Positions 1 to 5,327 of a DNA stretch of 5,327 bases are shown piece after piece (within the stretch, counting starts at the first letter, position 1; each line of letters begins with the position of its first letter). The notes under the pieces were generated by a model. That model worked only from the letters and a program-made list of their open reading frames with translations. It did not search any database and was not told the origin of the DNA. This DNA is from Melioribacter roseus (GTDB lineage Bacteria > Bacteroidota > Ignavibacteria > Ignavibacteriales > Melioribacteraceae). The translations under genes were made by a program, and so were the position numbers. The stretch covers positions 1-5,327 of the forward strand of contig DYHC01000156.1 in assembly GCA_020724325.1 (NCBI GenBank). The letters are read 5' to 3'.

Positions 1-1
1 A

Positions 2-397
2 GGTGAAATCCAGCCGATTGGCGGCGTTAACGAAAAAATTGAAGGTTTCTTTGATGTCTGTTCCAATAGAGGATTAAACGGAAATTACGGTGTAATAATT
101 CCTATCCAAAATGTTAAAGGCCTTATGCTGAAAGAGGAAATTATCGATGCCGTCCGAATAGGTAAATTTCATATCTATCCCGTAAGTAAGGTTGAAGATG
201 CCATCGAATTATTAACGGGAATTAAAGCCGGTTTAAGATTAAAATCCGGTAAGTTTGAACCCAATACTTTATTCGGTCTGGTTGAAAAAGAACTAATAAA
301 AATGCATAAGAAACTTAAACCGGCTCAGAAAAAAAATAATTCTAAACAAACTGAGAACAAAAACAATCCTTCCAAAAACAAAAAGAAGAAGAAATGA
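2..397 (+). CDS. Lon-like ATP-dependent protease (S16 family, LonB/AAA_32 type), C-terminal end, 5'-truncated by window
   Basis: Only the last 131 codons are present; the reading frame is open from base 2, so the gene begins upstream of the window and the ATG at 125 is internal. The fragment is the C-terminal part of a Lon (S16) proteolytic domain. The motif GGVNEKIEGFF aligns with the GGLKEKL segment of E. coli Lon, so the Lys at bases 35-37 should be the lysine of the Ser-Lys catalytic dyad; the serine lies upstream and cannot be seen. The segment FHIYPVSKVEDAIELLTG matches the usual end of the fold. The NEKIEGFF form is typical of the Lon-like proteases with an AAA_32 ATPase part (E. coli YcbZ type) rather than classical LonA. 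The family degrades proteins in the cytoplasm. After the fold comes a very Lys/Asn-rich tail of about 35 residues (bases about 300-394), likely disordered. The stop overlaps the pyruvate kinase start (ATGA), which suggests one operon with translational coupling. Confidence 0.88.
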   Translation, partial: GEIQPIGGVNEKIEGFFDVCSNRGLNGNYGVIIPIQNVKGLMLKEEIIDAVRIGKFHIYPVSKVEDAIELLTGIKAGLRLKSGKFEPNTLFGLVEKELIKMHKKLKPAQKKNNSKQTENKNNPSKNKKKKK

Positions 398-1818
398 AAA
401 ACTTTCTTAAAACAAAAATTCTTGCAACTATTGGTCCGGCTACTTCTTCAAAGGAAAGTCTTGAAGCAATTGTTAATGCCGGAATAAATGGAATACGACT
501 TAATTTTTCTCACGGCGATTTTAAGTTTTTCGAAAATATTTTCAACATCATCAACGAAATCTGCGTAAGTAAGTCGCTGCCAATCCCAATATTAATTGAC
601 CTACAGGGACCAAAGATTAGAATAGGGCAGCTTTCTAAACCGGAAATTGAATTAAGAACCGGAGGTAAAATTGAAATTACAATTAATGACTATGTAGGCA
701 CAGCAGAAAAAATTTCAACCAGTTATAAACAATTGGTGCAGGATGCAAAAACAGATGATCTAATTTTAATTGATGACGGGCTTATTAAATTACAGATTAT
801 AGAAAAGAGCAGAGATTCTGTTATTTGTAAAATAATAGAAGGCGGAATACTTCGCCCTAAAAAAGGAATGAATCTCCCCGGTATGAAATTATCCGCTGTA
901 TCTGTAACTGAAAAAGATTTGGAAAATCTTGAGTTCGCATTGAAATACAGAGTTGATTATATAGCATTATCATTTGTAAGAGATGCTTCGGATATTATAA
1001 AACTACGCGAATGGCTGCTTAGTAAAGGATTAGATAAACCGATAATTGCAAAAATTGAAAAACAAGAAGCCGTAGAAAATTTTGAATCAATTCTTGCTGC
1101 TGCAGATGGAATTATGATTGCCAGAGGCGATTTAGGCGTAGAGCTTCAGCCGCACAATGTACCAATTATTCAAAAACGTTTGATAAGAAGATGCAACGAA
1201 GCCGGTAAATTGGTTATTACTGCAACTCAAATGCTCGAATCAATGGTTAATAATCCTATTCCTACGCGTGCAGAAGCATCGGATGTAGCTAATGCGGTTT
1301 GGGACGGAACCGATGTTGTAATGCTAAGTGCCGAAACTTCCGTTGGCAAGTTTTCTGCTCAATCTGTAAAGGTAATGAAAGAAATTATTTCTAACGCAGA
1401 AAGTTCGTTTGTTTTTGAGAAAGAAATTAATTTTGATGTGCCCGTTGAAATTCAGGAAAAACTTTTTGATTCCATGAATAAAGGAATTTGTGCGATTAGC
1501 AGACAGATTAACGCTAAAGCTATTGTTGCTTTTACAAGTAAAGGTAATACGCCAAATAGTTTAGCTAAGTTCAAACCTAATGCAAAGATTATTGCTGTAA
1601 CGGATAGTTTCGACACAATGAATAAGCTGAATTTAAGATGGGGCGTAACTTCGCTCTTTTGCAAAGATATAAGTTATAGATATAATGCCGCCGGAGAAGC
1701 TCGTAATTTAATTTCGAAATTTAATCTGGTAGAACCCGGGGATTTGGTAATCTATACTGAAGGCGGATTGAAAATATCTAATATAAGAGAGAATTGGATC
1801 CGCTTCGAAGTTATCTGA
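394..1818 (+). CDS. pyk: pyruvate kinase, predicted potassium-independent type
   Basis: Complete 474-residue pyruvate kinase, normal length for the bacterial enzyme; it transfers phosphate from phosphoenolpyruvate to ADP in the last step of glycolysis in the cytoplasm. Visible landmarks: TIGPAT at 12-17; RLNFSHG with R35, N37, S39, H40; the mobile B domain at about 80-165; the signature IIAKIEKQEAV with catalytic K220 and metal ligand E222; RGDLG with metal ligand D246; ITATQMLESM with T278; and MLSAETSVG at 310-318. The C-terminal domain (about 355-474) is complete, and there is no extra PEP-utilising domain. In the segment DLQGPKIRIG, residues L70, Q71, K74 and I77 fall at the positions (Leu113, Gln114, Lys117, Ile120 in rabbit muscle numbering) that mark potassium-independent enzymes; potassium-dependent ones have Thr, Lys, Glu, Thr. 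The start is chosen because the ATG overlaps the upstream stop and precedes the conserved TKILATIGP segment. A purine-rich stretch (aagaagaag) lies just upstream. The radical SAM gene follows after 10 bases. Confidence 0.97.
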   Translation: MKNFLKTKILATIGPATSSKESLEAIVNAGINGIRLNFSHGDFKFFENIFNIINEICVSKSLPIPILIDLQGPKIRIGQLSKPEIELRTGGKIEITINDYVGTAEKISTSYKQLVQDAKTDDLILIDDGLIKLQIIEKSRDSVICKIIEGGILRPKKGMNLPGMKLSAVSVTEKDLENLEFALKYRVDYIALSFVRDASDIIKLREWLLSKGLDKPIIAKIEKQEAVENFESILAAADGIMIARGDLGVELQPHNVPIIQKRLIRRCNEAGKLVITATQMLESMVNNPIPTRAEASDVANAVWDGTDVVMLSAETSVGKFSAQSVKVMKEIISNAESSFVFEKEINFDVPVEIQEKLFDSMNKGICAISRQINAKAIVAFTSKGNTPNSLAKFKPNAKIIAVTDSFDTMNKLNLRWGVTSLFCKDISYRYNAAGEARNLISKFNLVEPGDLVIYTEGGLKISNIRENWIRFEVI

Positions 1819-1828
1819 TAACATACAA

Positions 1829-2851
1829 ATGCGCGACCAACAAAATCATATAGCAAAGTGGTGGGAGCCGGCACCTAACGGAAAGCTGCTCTGTACTTTA
1901 TGTCCAAGATATTGTACCATTGGCGAAGGACAAGCCGGGTTCTGCTACATTAGACAAAACATTGGCGGCAAGCTCTTTTCAATAGGTTATGGCAGACCAA
2001 CGGGATTTGCAATTGATCCGGTTGAGAAGAAACCATTAAACCACTTTTTACCCGGCTCGCAAATATTAAGCTTTGGAACTGCGGGCTGTAACCTCGGATG
2101 TAAATTCTGCCAGAACTGGTCAACAAGCAAAGCCAAACTCGATTCAACCAACTCAATTTATGCTGCACCGGATGAAGTGGTTGCACTTGCATTAAAATAT
2201 AAAACACCGTCCATTGCATTTACTTATAACGATCCTGTTATCTTTGGCGAATATGTAATTGATGTTTCAAAAATTGCACGGGAAGAAGGATTAAAAAATG
2301 TTCTTGTAACAGCCGGATATATCGATAAAGAAGCTCGTAAAGAAATATATAAATATGTAGATGCCGCAAATGTTGATCTTAAAGCTTTTACAGAAACATT
2401 CTATCATAAACTTACTTTCTCCCATTTGAGTGATGTACTGAATACATTAGTTTGGATAAAACATGAAACCAACGTCTGGCTGGAAATTACTAATCTGATA
2501 ATCCCCGGTGAGAACGATAACGAATTAGAATTCTATCAAATGTGCGATTGGATTGTAAATAATTTGGGAGATGAAGTTCCTTTACACTTTACAGCGTTTC
2601 ATCCTGATTTTAAGATGAAGGATAAACCGCCAACCCCGGCAGCTGCTCTAAGACAAGCACGGGATATTGCTAAGAAGATTGGTATAAAATATTGTTACCT
2701 CGGTAATGTTCACGATGCTGATGGACAAACAACTTACTGCCCTTCGTGTAATTCAGCTTTAATAAAAAGAAATTGGCATTCGGTTCTTAAGAATAATTTA
2801 TATAATGGTTCCTGCCAAAAATGCGGTAAGAGTATTGCTGGAATCTTTTAG
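1829..2851 (+). CDS. amrS: AmmeMemoRadiSam system radical SAM enzyme (AmrS)
   Basis: A 340-residue radical SAM protein of the COG1180 (PflA-like) group, matching the AmrS subfamily in length and architecture. An N-terminal Cys cluster reads CTLCPRYC (C22, C25, C29) and is completed by GQAGFC (C39). The 4Fe-4S motif for SAM cleavage is CNLGCKFC (C87, C91, C94; CxxxCxxC). The barrel follows with FTYNDPVIFGEY (131-142), NVDLKAF (181-187), LIIPGEND (223-230) and TAFHPDFKM (255-263). The C-terminus carries two CxxC pairs (C304/C307 and C329/C332), probably a zinc ribbon or small iron site, ending in a G-K-S-I-A-G-I-F tail usual for the family. The family is named for its co-occurrence with Memo and AMMECR1 proteins; neither is next to it here. 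The cellular substrate is not established to my knowledge. The gap to pyk is 10 bases, so co-transcription is likely; no strong Shine-Dalgarno is visible before the ATG. A pyruvate formate-lyase activator is the main alternative label, but the N- and C-terminal Cys pattern favours AmrS. Confidence 0.92.
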   Translation: MRDQQNHIAKWWEPAPNGKLLCTLCPRYCTIGEGQAGFCYIRQNIGGKLFSIGYGRPTGFAIDPVEKKPLNHFLPGSQILSFGTAGCNLGCKFCQNWSTSKAKLDSTNSIYAAPDEVVALALKYKTPSIAFTYNDPVIFGEYVIDVSKIAREEGLKNVLVTAGYIDKEARKEIYKYVDAANVDLKAFTETFYHKLTFSHLSDVLNTLVWIKHETNVWLEITNLIIPGENDNELEFYQMCDWIVNNLGDEVPLHFTAFHPDFKMKDKPPTPAAALRQARDIAKKIGIKYCYLGNVHDADGQTTYCPSCNSALIKRNWHSVLKNNLYNGSCQKCGKSIAGIF

Positions 2852-2888
2852 TTTTTCCTATACAAACCTGCTGTTTTTTATTGTTTTT

Positions 2889-2902
2889 ATAAATATATTT
2901 AT
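2889..2902. repeat. 14-base perfect palindrome
   Basis: ATAAATATATTTAT reads the same on both strands with no mismatch and no spacer. It lies 79 bases upstream of the exported-protein start codon. It could be a dimeric regulator's binding site, but in such AT-rich DNA a chance palindrome of this length is quite possible. Confidence 0.3.
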
Positions 2903-2970
2903 TTGCGGGTACGAAAGTCTTTTGTATTTTTCATGCTCATAAACATCTATTTTTTTAACACAACATTAAG

Positions 2971-2975
2971 AGGGG
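2971..2975 (+). promoter_or_regulatory. ribosome binding site that sets the start of the exported protein
   Basis: AGGGG, within AAGAGGGG, ends 5 bases before the ATG at 2981. It is one of the best Shine-Dalgarno matches in the window and decides for this ATG over an in-frame TTG at 2903, whose use would put 26 extra residues in front of the signal peptide. Confidence 0.75.
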
Positions 2976-2980
2976 TTATT

Positions 2981-3499
2981 ATGAAAAAGTTATTTTCTTT
3001 TTTCGTTCTGTTTTCTTTTATTCTTTTCTTTGCTTCTGCAACAGTAAATGCCCAGGGTAAATTCGGAACTGTTGGCAAGTCCTTTAATAAAGGAGAAGCC
3101 AACATTTTATTCGGCAAGGTAATGGGTTCTATTAGAGTTGCAAAAACCGATATCCAAAAAGCAATTGAAAAAGCCGGGGATTATGTTCTTTTCGCTATTA
3201 AGAACAGCAGAGTTTATGTACTAGATGAAAAGAAATTTTCTCTAACCGAAAGAGGTTTTTCGCTTGATAAAAATGAAGTTGCTTATATGTTCAGCAAAGA
3301 GGTTGTACAAGCATTTCTTGATAGAACACACAGCAGATATGTAACTTTTGAACTAAGGTATAATGCTCCAAAATCTAATCCGAAGAGCGGACAGTCTTCA
3401 ACCGCGGCGGTTCAATCCGGAGATATAATTTTTTCTGTAACCGGCGATGAAGAAACCTTAGAGATGGCTTTACCCTGTCCGCCAATGTGTATATATTAA
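2981..3499 (+). CDS. small exported protein of unknown function
   Basis: I do not recognise this 172-residue protein. It starts with a textbook Sec signal peptide: M-K-K, then a Phe/Leu-rich core at about 4-20, then a likely signal peptidase I site VNA|QGK after residue 24. There is no cysteine near the site, so it is not a lipoprotein. The mature part of about 148 residues alternates helix-like stretches (DIQKAIEKAG, 57-66; VAYMFSKEVVQAFLD, 100-114) with strand-like ones (DYVLFAIKNSRVYVLD, 67-82; YVTFELRY, 120-127; GDIIFSVTGD, 147-156). A Pro/Ser/Gly/Lys-rich linker lies at about 128-146. It ends with the protein's only two cysteines in C-P-P-M-C (C166, C170), two residues before the C-terminus. 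It should act in the periplasm, at the outer membrane or outside the cell. The 7TM gene begins 3 bases after its stop, so it probably belongs to the signalling operon, perhaps as a ligand-binding or accessory part; that role is inference only. Confidence 0.75.
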   Translation: MKKLFSFFVLFSFILFFASATVNAQGKFGTVGKSFNKGEANILFGKVMGSIRVAKTDIQKAIEKAGDYVLFAIKNSRVYVLDEKKFSLTERGFSLDKNEVAYMFSKEVVQAFLDRTHSRYVTFELRYNAPKSNPKSGQSSTAAVQSGDIIFSVTGDEETLEMALPCPPMCIY

Positions 3500-3502
3500 T
3501 TT

Positions 3503-4078
3503 GTGGAGAATATTTCCTTGCATAACCTGATAAAAGGATTGTTCTATTTTAGTATAGTATTATGGTTAATTCCACCTATAAGACAATACAAAACTAATTA
3601 TTTCTTTTTCTTTTTAATACTTGCGTTTATTGATCCTTTGGTAATACTATATTCTAAAATTACATTCCAGAATGTTCCCCTATCGTTTTACATTTTTACA
3701 AACTTTTTACTATTTATTAGTCTGTTAGATACATCTTCAATAAAAAGAAATTGGTTTTTGGTTTTTTCGGGGTTGGTAGTTTTAATAGGCATTGTAATAT
3801 ATTCTAATTTTACTACAAGCCAGAGTCTCATTATTCTTATAGCAATTCAATTTCTAATTTTAACGGCAATTTTAAAAAAATTTATTGTAAATTTTGCACT
3901 AAACAAAAAGATAAATTTATTTCATCTAGTATTGATTCTCTATATTCTTACTATAATTACAAAATTTTTTAATGTGTTAACAAGTTTTTCTGATGCAACT
4001 GCATTTTTTATTATTACAACAATCGCGCAAATCATCTTTGGATTCTACTTTTCAATCGTTAGAGGAAATAACGCCTAG
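3503..4078 (+). CDS. seven-helix integral membrane protein of unknown family, upstream of a histidine kinase
   Basis: A 191-residue, very hydrophobic protein rich in Phe, Ile and Leu, with visibly lower GC than its neighbours, as expected from TTT/ATT/TTA codons. Seven likely membrane helices lie at about 9-26, 33-50, 57-76, 84-101, 107-124, 137-155 and 165-186. Positive residues sit in the loops after helices 1 (RQYK), 3 (KR), 5 (KK and NKK) and 7 (R), which predicts an outside N-terminus and inside C-terminus, the topology of 7TM receptors. I see no enzyme motif, retinal-type lysine signature or transporter motif. The start is uncertain: GTG at 3503, or TTG at 3518, which has GGAG (3505-3508) 9 bases upstream and would give 186 residues. 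It lies between an exported protein and a histidine kinase with almost no spacing, so a sensor or accessory subunit for the kinase is the reasonable guess. The name is descriptive, not a family assignment. Confidence 0.75.
   Translation: MENISLHNLIKGLFYFSIVLWLIPPIRQYKTNYFFFFLILAFIDPLVILYSKITFQNVPLSFYIFTNFLLFISLLDTSSIKRNWFLVFSGLVVLIGIVIYSNFTTSQSLIILIAIQFLILTAILKKFIVNFALNKKINLFHLVLILYILTIITKFFNVLTSFSDATAFFIITTIAQIIFGFYFSIVRGNNA
3505..3508 (+). promoter_or_regulatory. candidate ribosome binding site favouring a TTG start at 3518
   Basis: GGAG lies inside the first codons of the longer GTG-start version and 9 bases before an in-frame TTG. If used, the 7TM protein would start M-H-N-L-I-K-G, giving a shorter extracellular N-terminus. 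Both starts keep all seven helices. Confidence 0.35.
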
Positions 4079-5285
4079 TACATTCTTTAGTTTAGAGAAT
4101 CCACTGTTATTTTCTCTTTTATTGATAGCGATAATAATTTTAGTAACATACATTTACTACCGTTATGTTATTATACCGATGCGCAAGAAGCATCTGCAGG
4201 AGCAGGAGAATTTAAAACTTCAGCAAGCAGAACTAATGGCGCTGTTTGCCGAACTTGCATCGGATCCTATCTTCAGATTCGAAGAAACGGGTAAGATTAT
4301 TCTGGCAAATAATTCTGCTCACACTATTTTTCCGCACAAAATTCTTGTAGGTGAGCATGTAGAAGTAGTGCTTCCGTTTATCAAAAGCTTCGATACACAG
4401 GATCTGATTACGCACAACAAGTCTGTAACTTACACTACCTTGCTTGGCGATAAATATTATCAGTTCATAATTGCCGGTGTTCCAAAGTTCAAAGTATGCC
4501 AGGTTTATGGACGCGATATAACAGACCTTAAGAAAACAGAAAAGGATCTTAAGGCAGCACTGGTAAAAGCAGAAGAATCTAAAAAGCTGAAAGAGTATTT
4601 CCTTTCACAAATATCGCATGAAATCCGTTCGCCTTTAAACGTAATAAGCGGATACAGCAATTTATTGATGCAGGAACTGCATGATAAATCGAGCGAGTAT
4701 AACGACATACTCCGTTCAATTATAAACAACAGCAAGCGTCTTTACAGAACATTCGACCTTATGCTTAATATGTCGCAATTACAAACCGGCAAATACGAAG
4801 CGCGGTTCGAACGGATTAATATATACGCTTTAATTTACACAATCGTAAATGAATTCCGAACTTTTGCAGATGAAAAAAATCTTCGCCTCAATATTGTTAA
4901 CCGGCTCGAAGATGATACAACTGTTACGGCAGATCATTATTCGATTGCTCAGATATTCATTAACCTACTGGACAATGCTATTAAATACACTCCTTTAGGG
5001 AAAGTTGAAATTTTTCTTTACCGCGAGAATAACAATGTCTGTGTTGATGTTCGCGATACAGGTATAGGAATTTCTAAAGAATATCAAGAAAAATTATTTA
5101 CTCCTTTTTCTCAAGCCGATATGAGTTATACAAGACCTTATGAAGGAACTGGTCTTGGGCTGGCTCTTGTAAAGCTATTTATCGACTTAAACAGAGCTAA
5201 AATAAAAGTTAATAGTGAACCGGGAAGCGGTACAACGTTCACAATAATTATAAGTGGAGATAAAAAATGGGGACTTCAGAAATGA
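3993..5285 (+). CDS. membrane-anchored PAS sensor histidine kinase
   Basis: A 430-residue kinase if the ATG at 3993 is used. One membrane helix (about 37-58) is followed by Arg/Lys (Y-R-Y...MRKKH), placing the rest in the cytoplasm. Then come a short coiled coil (63-85), a PAS-like domain (about 80-180, ending GRDITDLKKTEKDL), a second coiled coil, and the HisKA domain with SQISHEIRSPLN and phospho-acceptor H209. The HATPase_c domain has an N box NLLDNAIKYTP (N324, N328), G1 DTGIGI (355-360), F box FTPF (369-372), G2 GTGLGL (385-390) and GSGTTF (411-416). All catalytic motifs look intact; there is no receiver domain, so it should pass phosphate to the regulator encoded next. The start is doubtful: this ATG overlaps the 7TM gene by 86 bases and has no Shine-Dalgarno. 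Alternatives are TTG 4038 (41-base overlap) and CTG 4104; ATG 4179 would remove the membrane helix. Serine (S213), not Thr/Asn, occupies the H+4 phosphatase position. Confidence 0.9.
   Translation: MQLHFLLLQQSRKSSLDSTFQSLEEITPSTFFSLENPLLFSLLLIAIIILVTYIYYRYVIIPMRKKHLQEQENLKLQQAELMALFAELASDPIFRFEETGKIILANNSAHTIFPHKILVGEHVEVVLPFIKSFDTQDLITHNKSVTYTTLLGDKYYQFIIAGVPKFKVCQVYGRDITDLKKTEKDLKAALVKAEESKKLKEYFLSQISHEIRSPLNVISGYSNLLMQELHDKSSEYNDILRSIINNSKRLYRTFDLMLNMSQLQTGKYEARFERINIYALIYTIVNEFRTFADEKNLRLNIVNRLEDDTTVTADHYSIAQIFINLLDNAIKYTPLGKVEIFLYRENNNVCVDVRDTGIGISKEYQEKLFTPFSQADMSYTRPYEGTGLGLALVKLFIDLNRAKIKVNSEPGSGTTFTIIISGDKKWGLQK
4061..4066 (+). promoter_or_regulatory. Shine-Dalgarno-like AGAGGA before the 7TM stop, with no canonical start in range
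   Basis: AGAGGA lies 9 bases before the TAG stop of the 7TM gene (4076-4078). In the kinase frame, no ATG, GTG or TTG lies within the usual 5-10 base distance; the nearest codons are ATA 4068 and ACG 4071. It could drive initiation at a non-canonical codon, help ribosomes slip forward one base at the stop, or be a chance purine run. Confidence 0.3.
5256..5259 (+). promoter_or_regulatory. ribosome binding site of the response regulator, inside the kinase gene
   Basis: GGAG ends 7 bases before the ATG at 5267, an ideal spacing. It favours that start over the later in-frame ATG at 5282, which forms an ATGA overlap with the kinase stop but has no purine-rich site at a good distance. Confidence 0.65.
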
Positions 5286-5327
5286 ATAATTCCGTTGATA
5301 CCGGAATTAAACCCAAATTACTAATTA
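5267..5327 (+). CDS. response regulator, N-terminal start only, 3'-truncated by window
   Basis: Twenty codons are visible before the window ends, with no stop in frame. The last residues, K-P-K-L-L-I, are what is expected for the first strand of a receiver domain (commonly KPKILIVDD), just before the acidic pair. With the placement directly after a histidine kinase that lacks its own receiver, this makes a partner response regulator very likely. The start at 5267 has a good Shine-Dalgarno (GGAG, 7-base spacer) and overlaps the kinase by 19 bases; the alternative ATG at 5282 overlaps the stop as ATGA. The output domain and the phospho-acceptor aspartate lie outside the window, so whether it binds DNA cannot be told. 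Confidence 0.6.
   Translation, partial: MGTSEMNNSVDTGIKPKLLI

Larger units (their letters stand above)
2852..2980 (+). promoter_or_regulatory. AT-rich intergenic region, probable promoter of the signalling block
   Basis: This is the only sizeable non-coding stretch in the window. It is strongly AT-rich with T runs at 2873-2888 and 2949-2956 and separates the lon-pyk-amrS block from the exported-protein/7TM/kinase block. It is the natural place for the end of the first transcript and the promoter of the second. I could not find a convincing sigma70 or Bacteroidetes-type promoter pair, nor a GC-rich terminator hairpin, so the role is inferred from position. Confidence 0.4.

Noticed and set aside
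125..397. A separate 90-residue protein starting at ATG 125
   Set aside because: The frame is open from base 2 and the upstream codons encode the conserved Lon segment with the catalytic lysine, so this ATG is internal.
1452..2219. Minus-strand open frames inside pyk and amrS (1452-1664, 1950-2219)
   Set aside because: They lie opposite conserved coding sequence, match no family, and are explained as shadows of the + strand genes.
2864..2888. Terminator after amrS: AAAC-CTGCT-GTTT followed by T runs
   Set aside because: The stem is only four base pairs and AT-rich; too weak to call, although some termination in this region is likely.
2921..2956. Bacteroidetes-type promoter (TTTG at 2921 and TATTTTTT at 2949)
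   Set aside because: The spacing of 24 bases is longer than the usual range and the -7 element lacks its final G; such matches are easy to find in AT-rich DNA.
2903..2980. In-frame TTG start that would add 26 residues to the exported protein
   Set aside because: The ATG at 2981 has a strong Shine-Dalgarno and opens a standard signal peptide; the extension would bury it behind a second hydrophobic stretch.
4233..4735. Minus-strand open frames inside the kinase gene (4233-4415, 4505-4735)
   Set aside because: They lie opposite the PAS and HisKA coding regions and have no recognisable features.
1..5327. tRNA, rRNA, CRISPR array, insertion sequence or attachment site
   Set aside because: I saw no array-like direct repeats, terminal inverted repeats, transposase motifs or tRNA-like folds; the window is nearly fully coding.

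Overview
The window is about 35-40% GC by eye, tightly packed, and every supported gene lies on the + strand. The protein set is a Lon-like protease of the AAA_32/LonB-type class, an FCB-style pyruvate kinase, an AmmeMemoRadiSam radical SAM enzyme, and a PAS histidine kinase with an adjacent response regulator. The AT-rich, Lys/Asn/Ile-rich composition and gene junctions of a few bases or overlaps suggest the Bacteroidota/Ignavibacteriota/Chlorobi neighbourhood, perhaps Ignavibacteria. That placement is an inference from style, since no rRNA or marker gene is present. Clear Shine-Dalgarno sites exist in front of two of the genes.

Left block (1-2851) looks like one transcription unit. It holds the C-terminal end of a Lon-family protease (catalytic lysine visible), a pyruvate kinase whose start codon overlaps the protease stop (ATGA), and 10 bases later the radical SAM enzyme AmrS. 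The pyruvate kinase carries the Leu/Gln/Lys/Ile residue set linked to potassium-independent enzymes. AmrS stands here without its usual partners Memo and AMMECR1, unless they lie elsewhere in the genome.

A 129-base AT-rich gap (2852-2980) holds a 14-base perfect palindrome and is the only sizeable non-coding stretch. It probably contains the promoter of the second block.

Right block (2981-5327) is a compact set of four genes: a small exported protein of unknown family, a seven-helix membrane protein of unknown family, a membrane-anchored PAS histidine kinase, and the beginning of a response regulator. Gaps are 3 bases or overlaps. The layout suggests a multi-component signalling system: exported factor, separate 7TM sensor or accessory subunit, kinase, regulator. 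No function can be named for the first two members. The 7TM-to-kinase junction is odd. The kinase frame has no well-placed canonical start codon near the upstream stop, a Shine-Dalgarno-like AGAGGA sits just before that stop, and the kinase lies in the +1 frame. This leaves three options: a long overlap, a rare start codon, or a frameshift that joins the two proteins.
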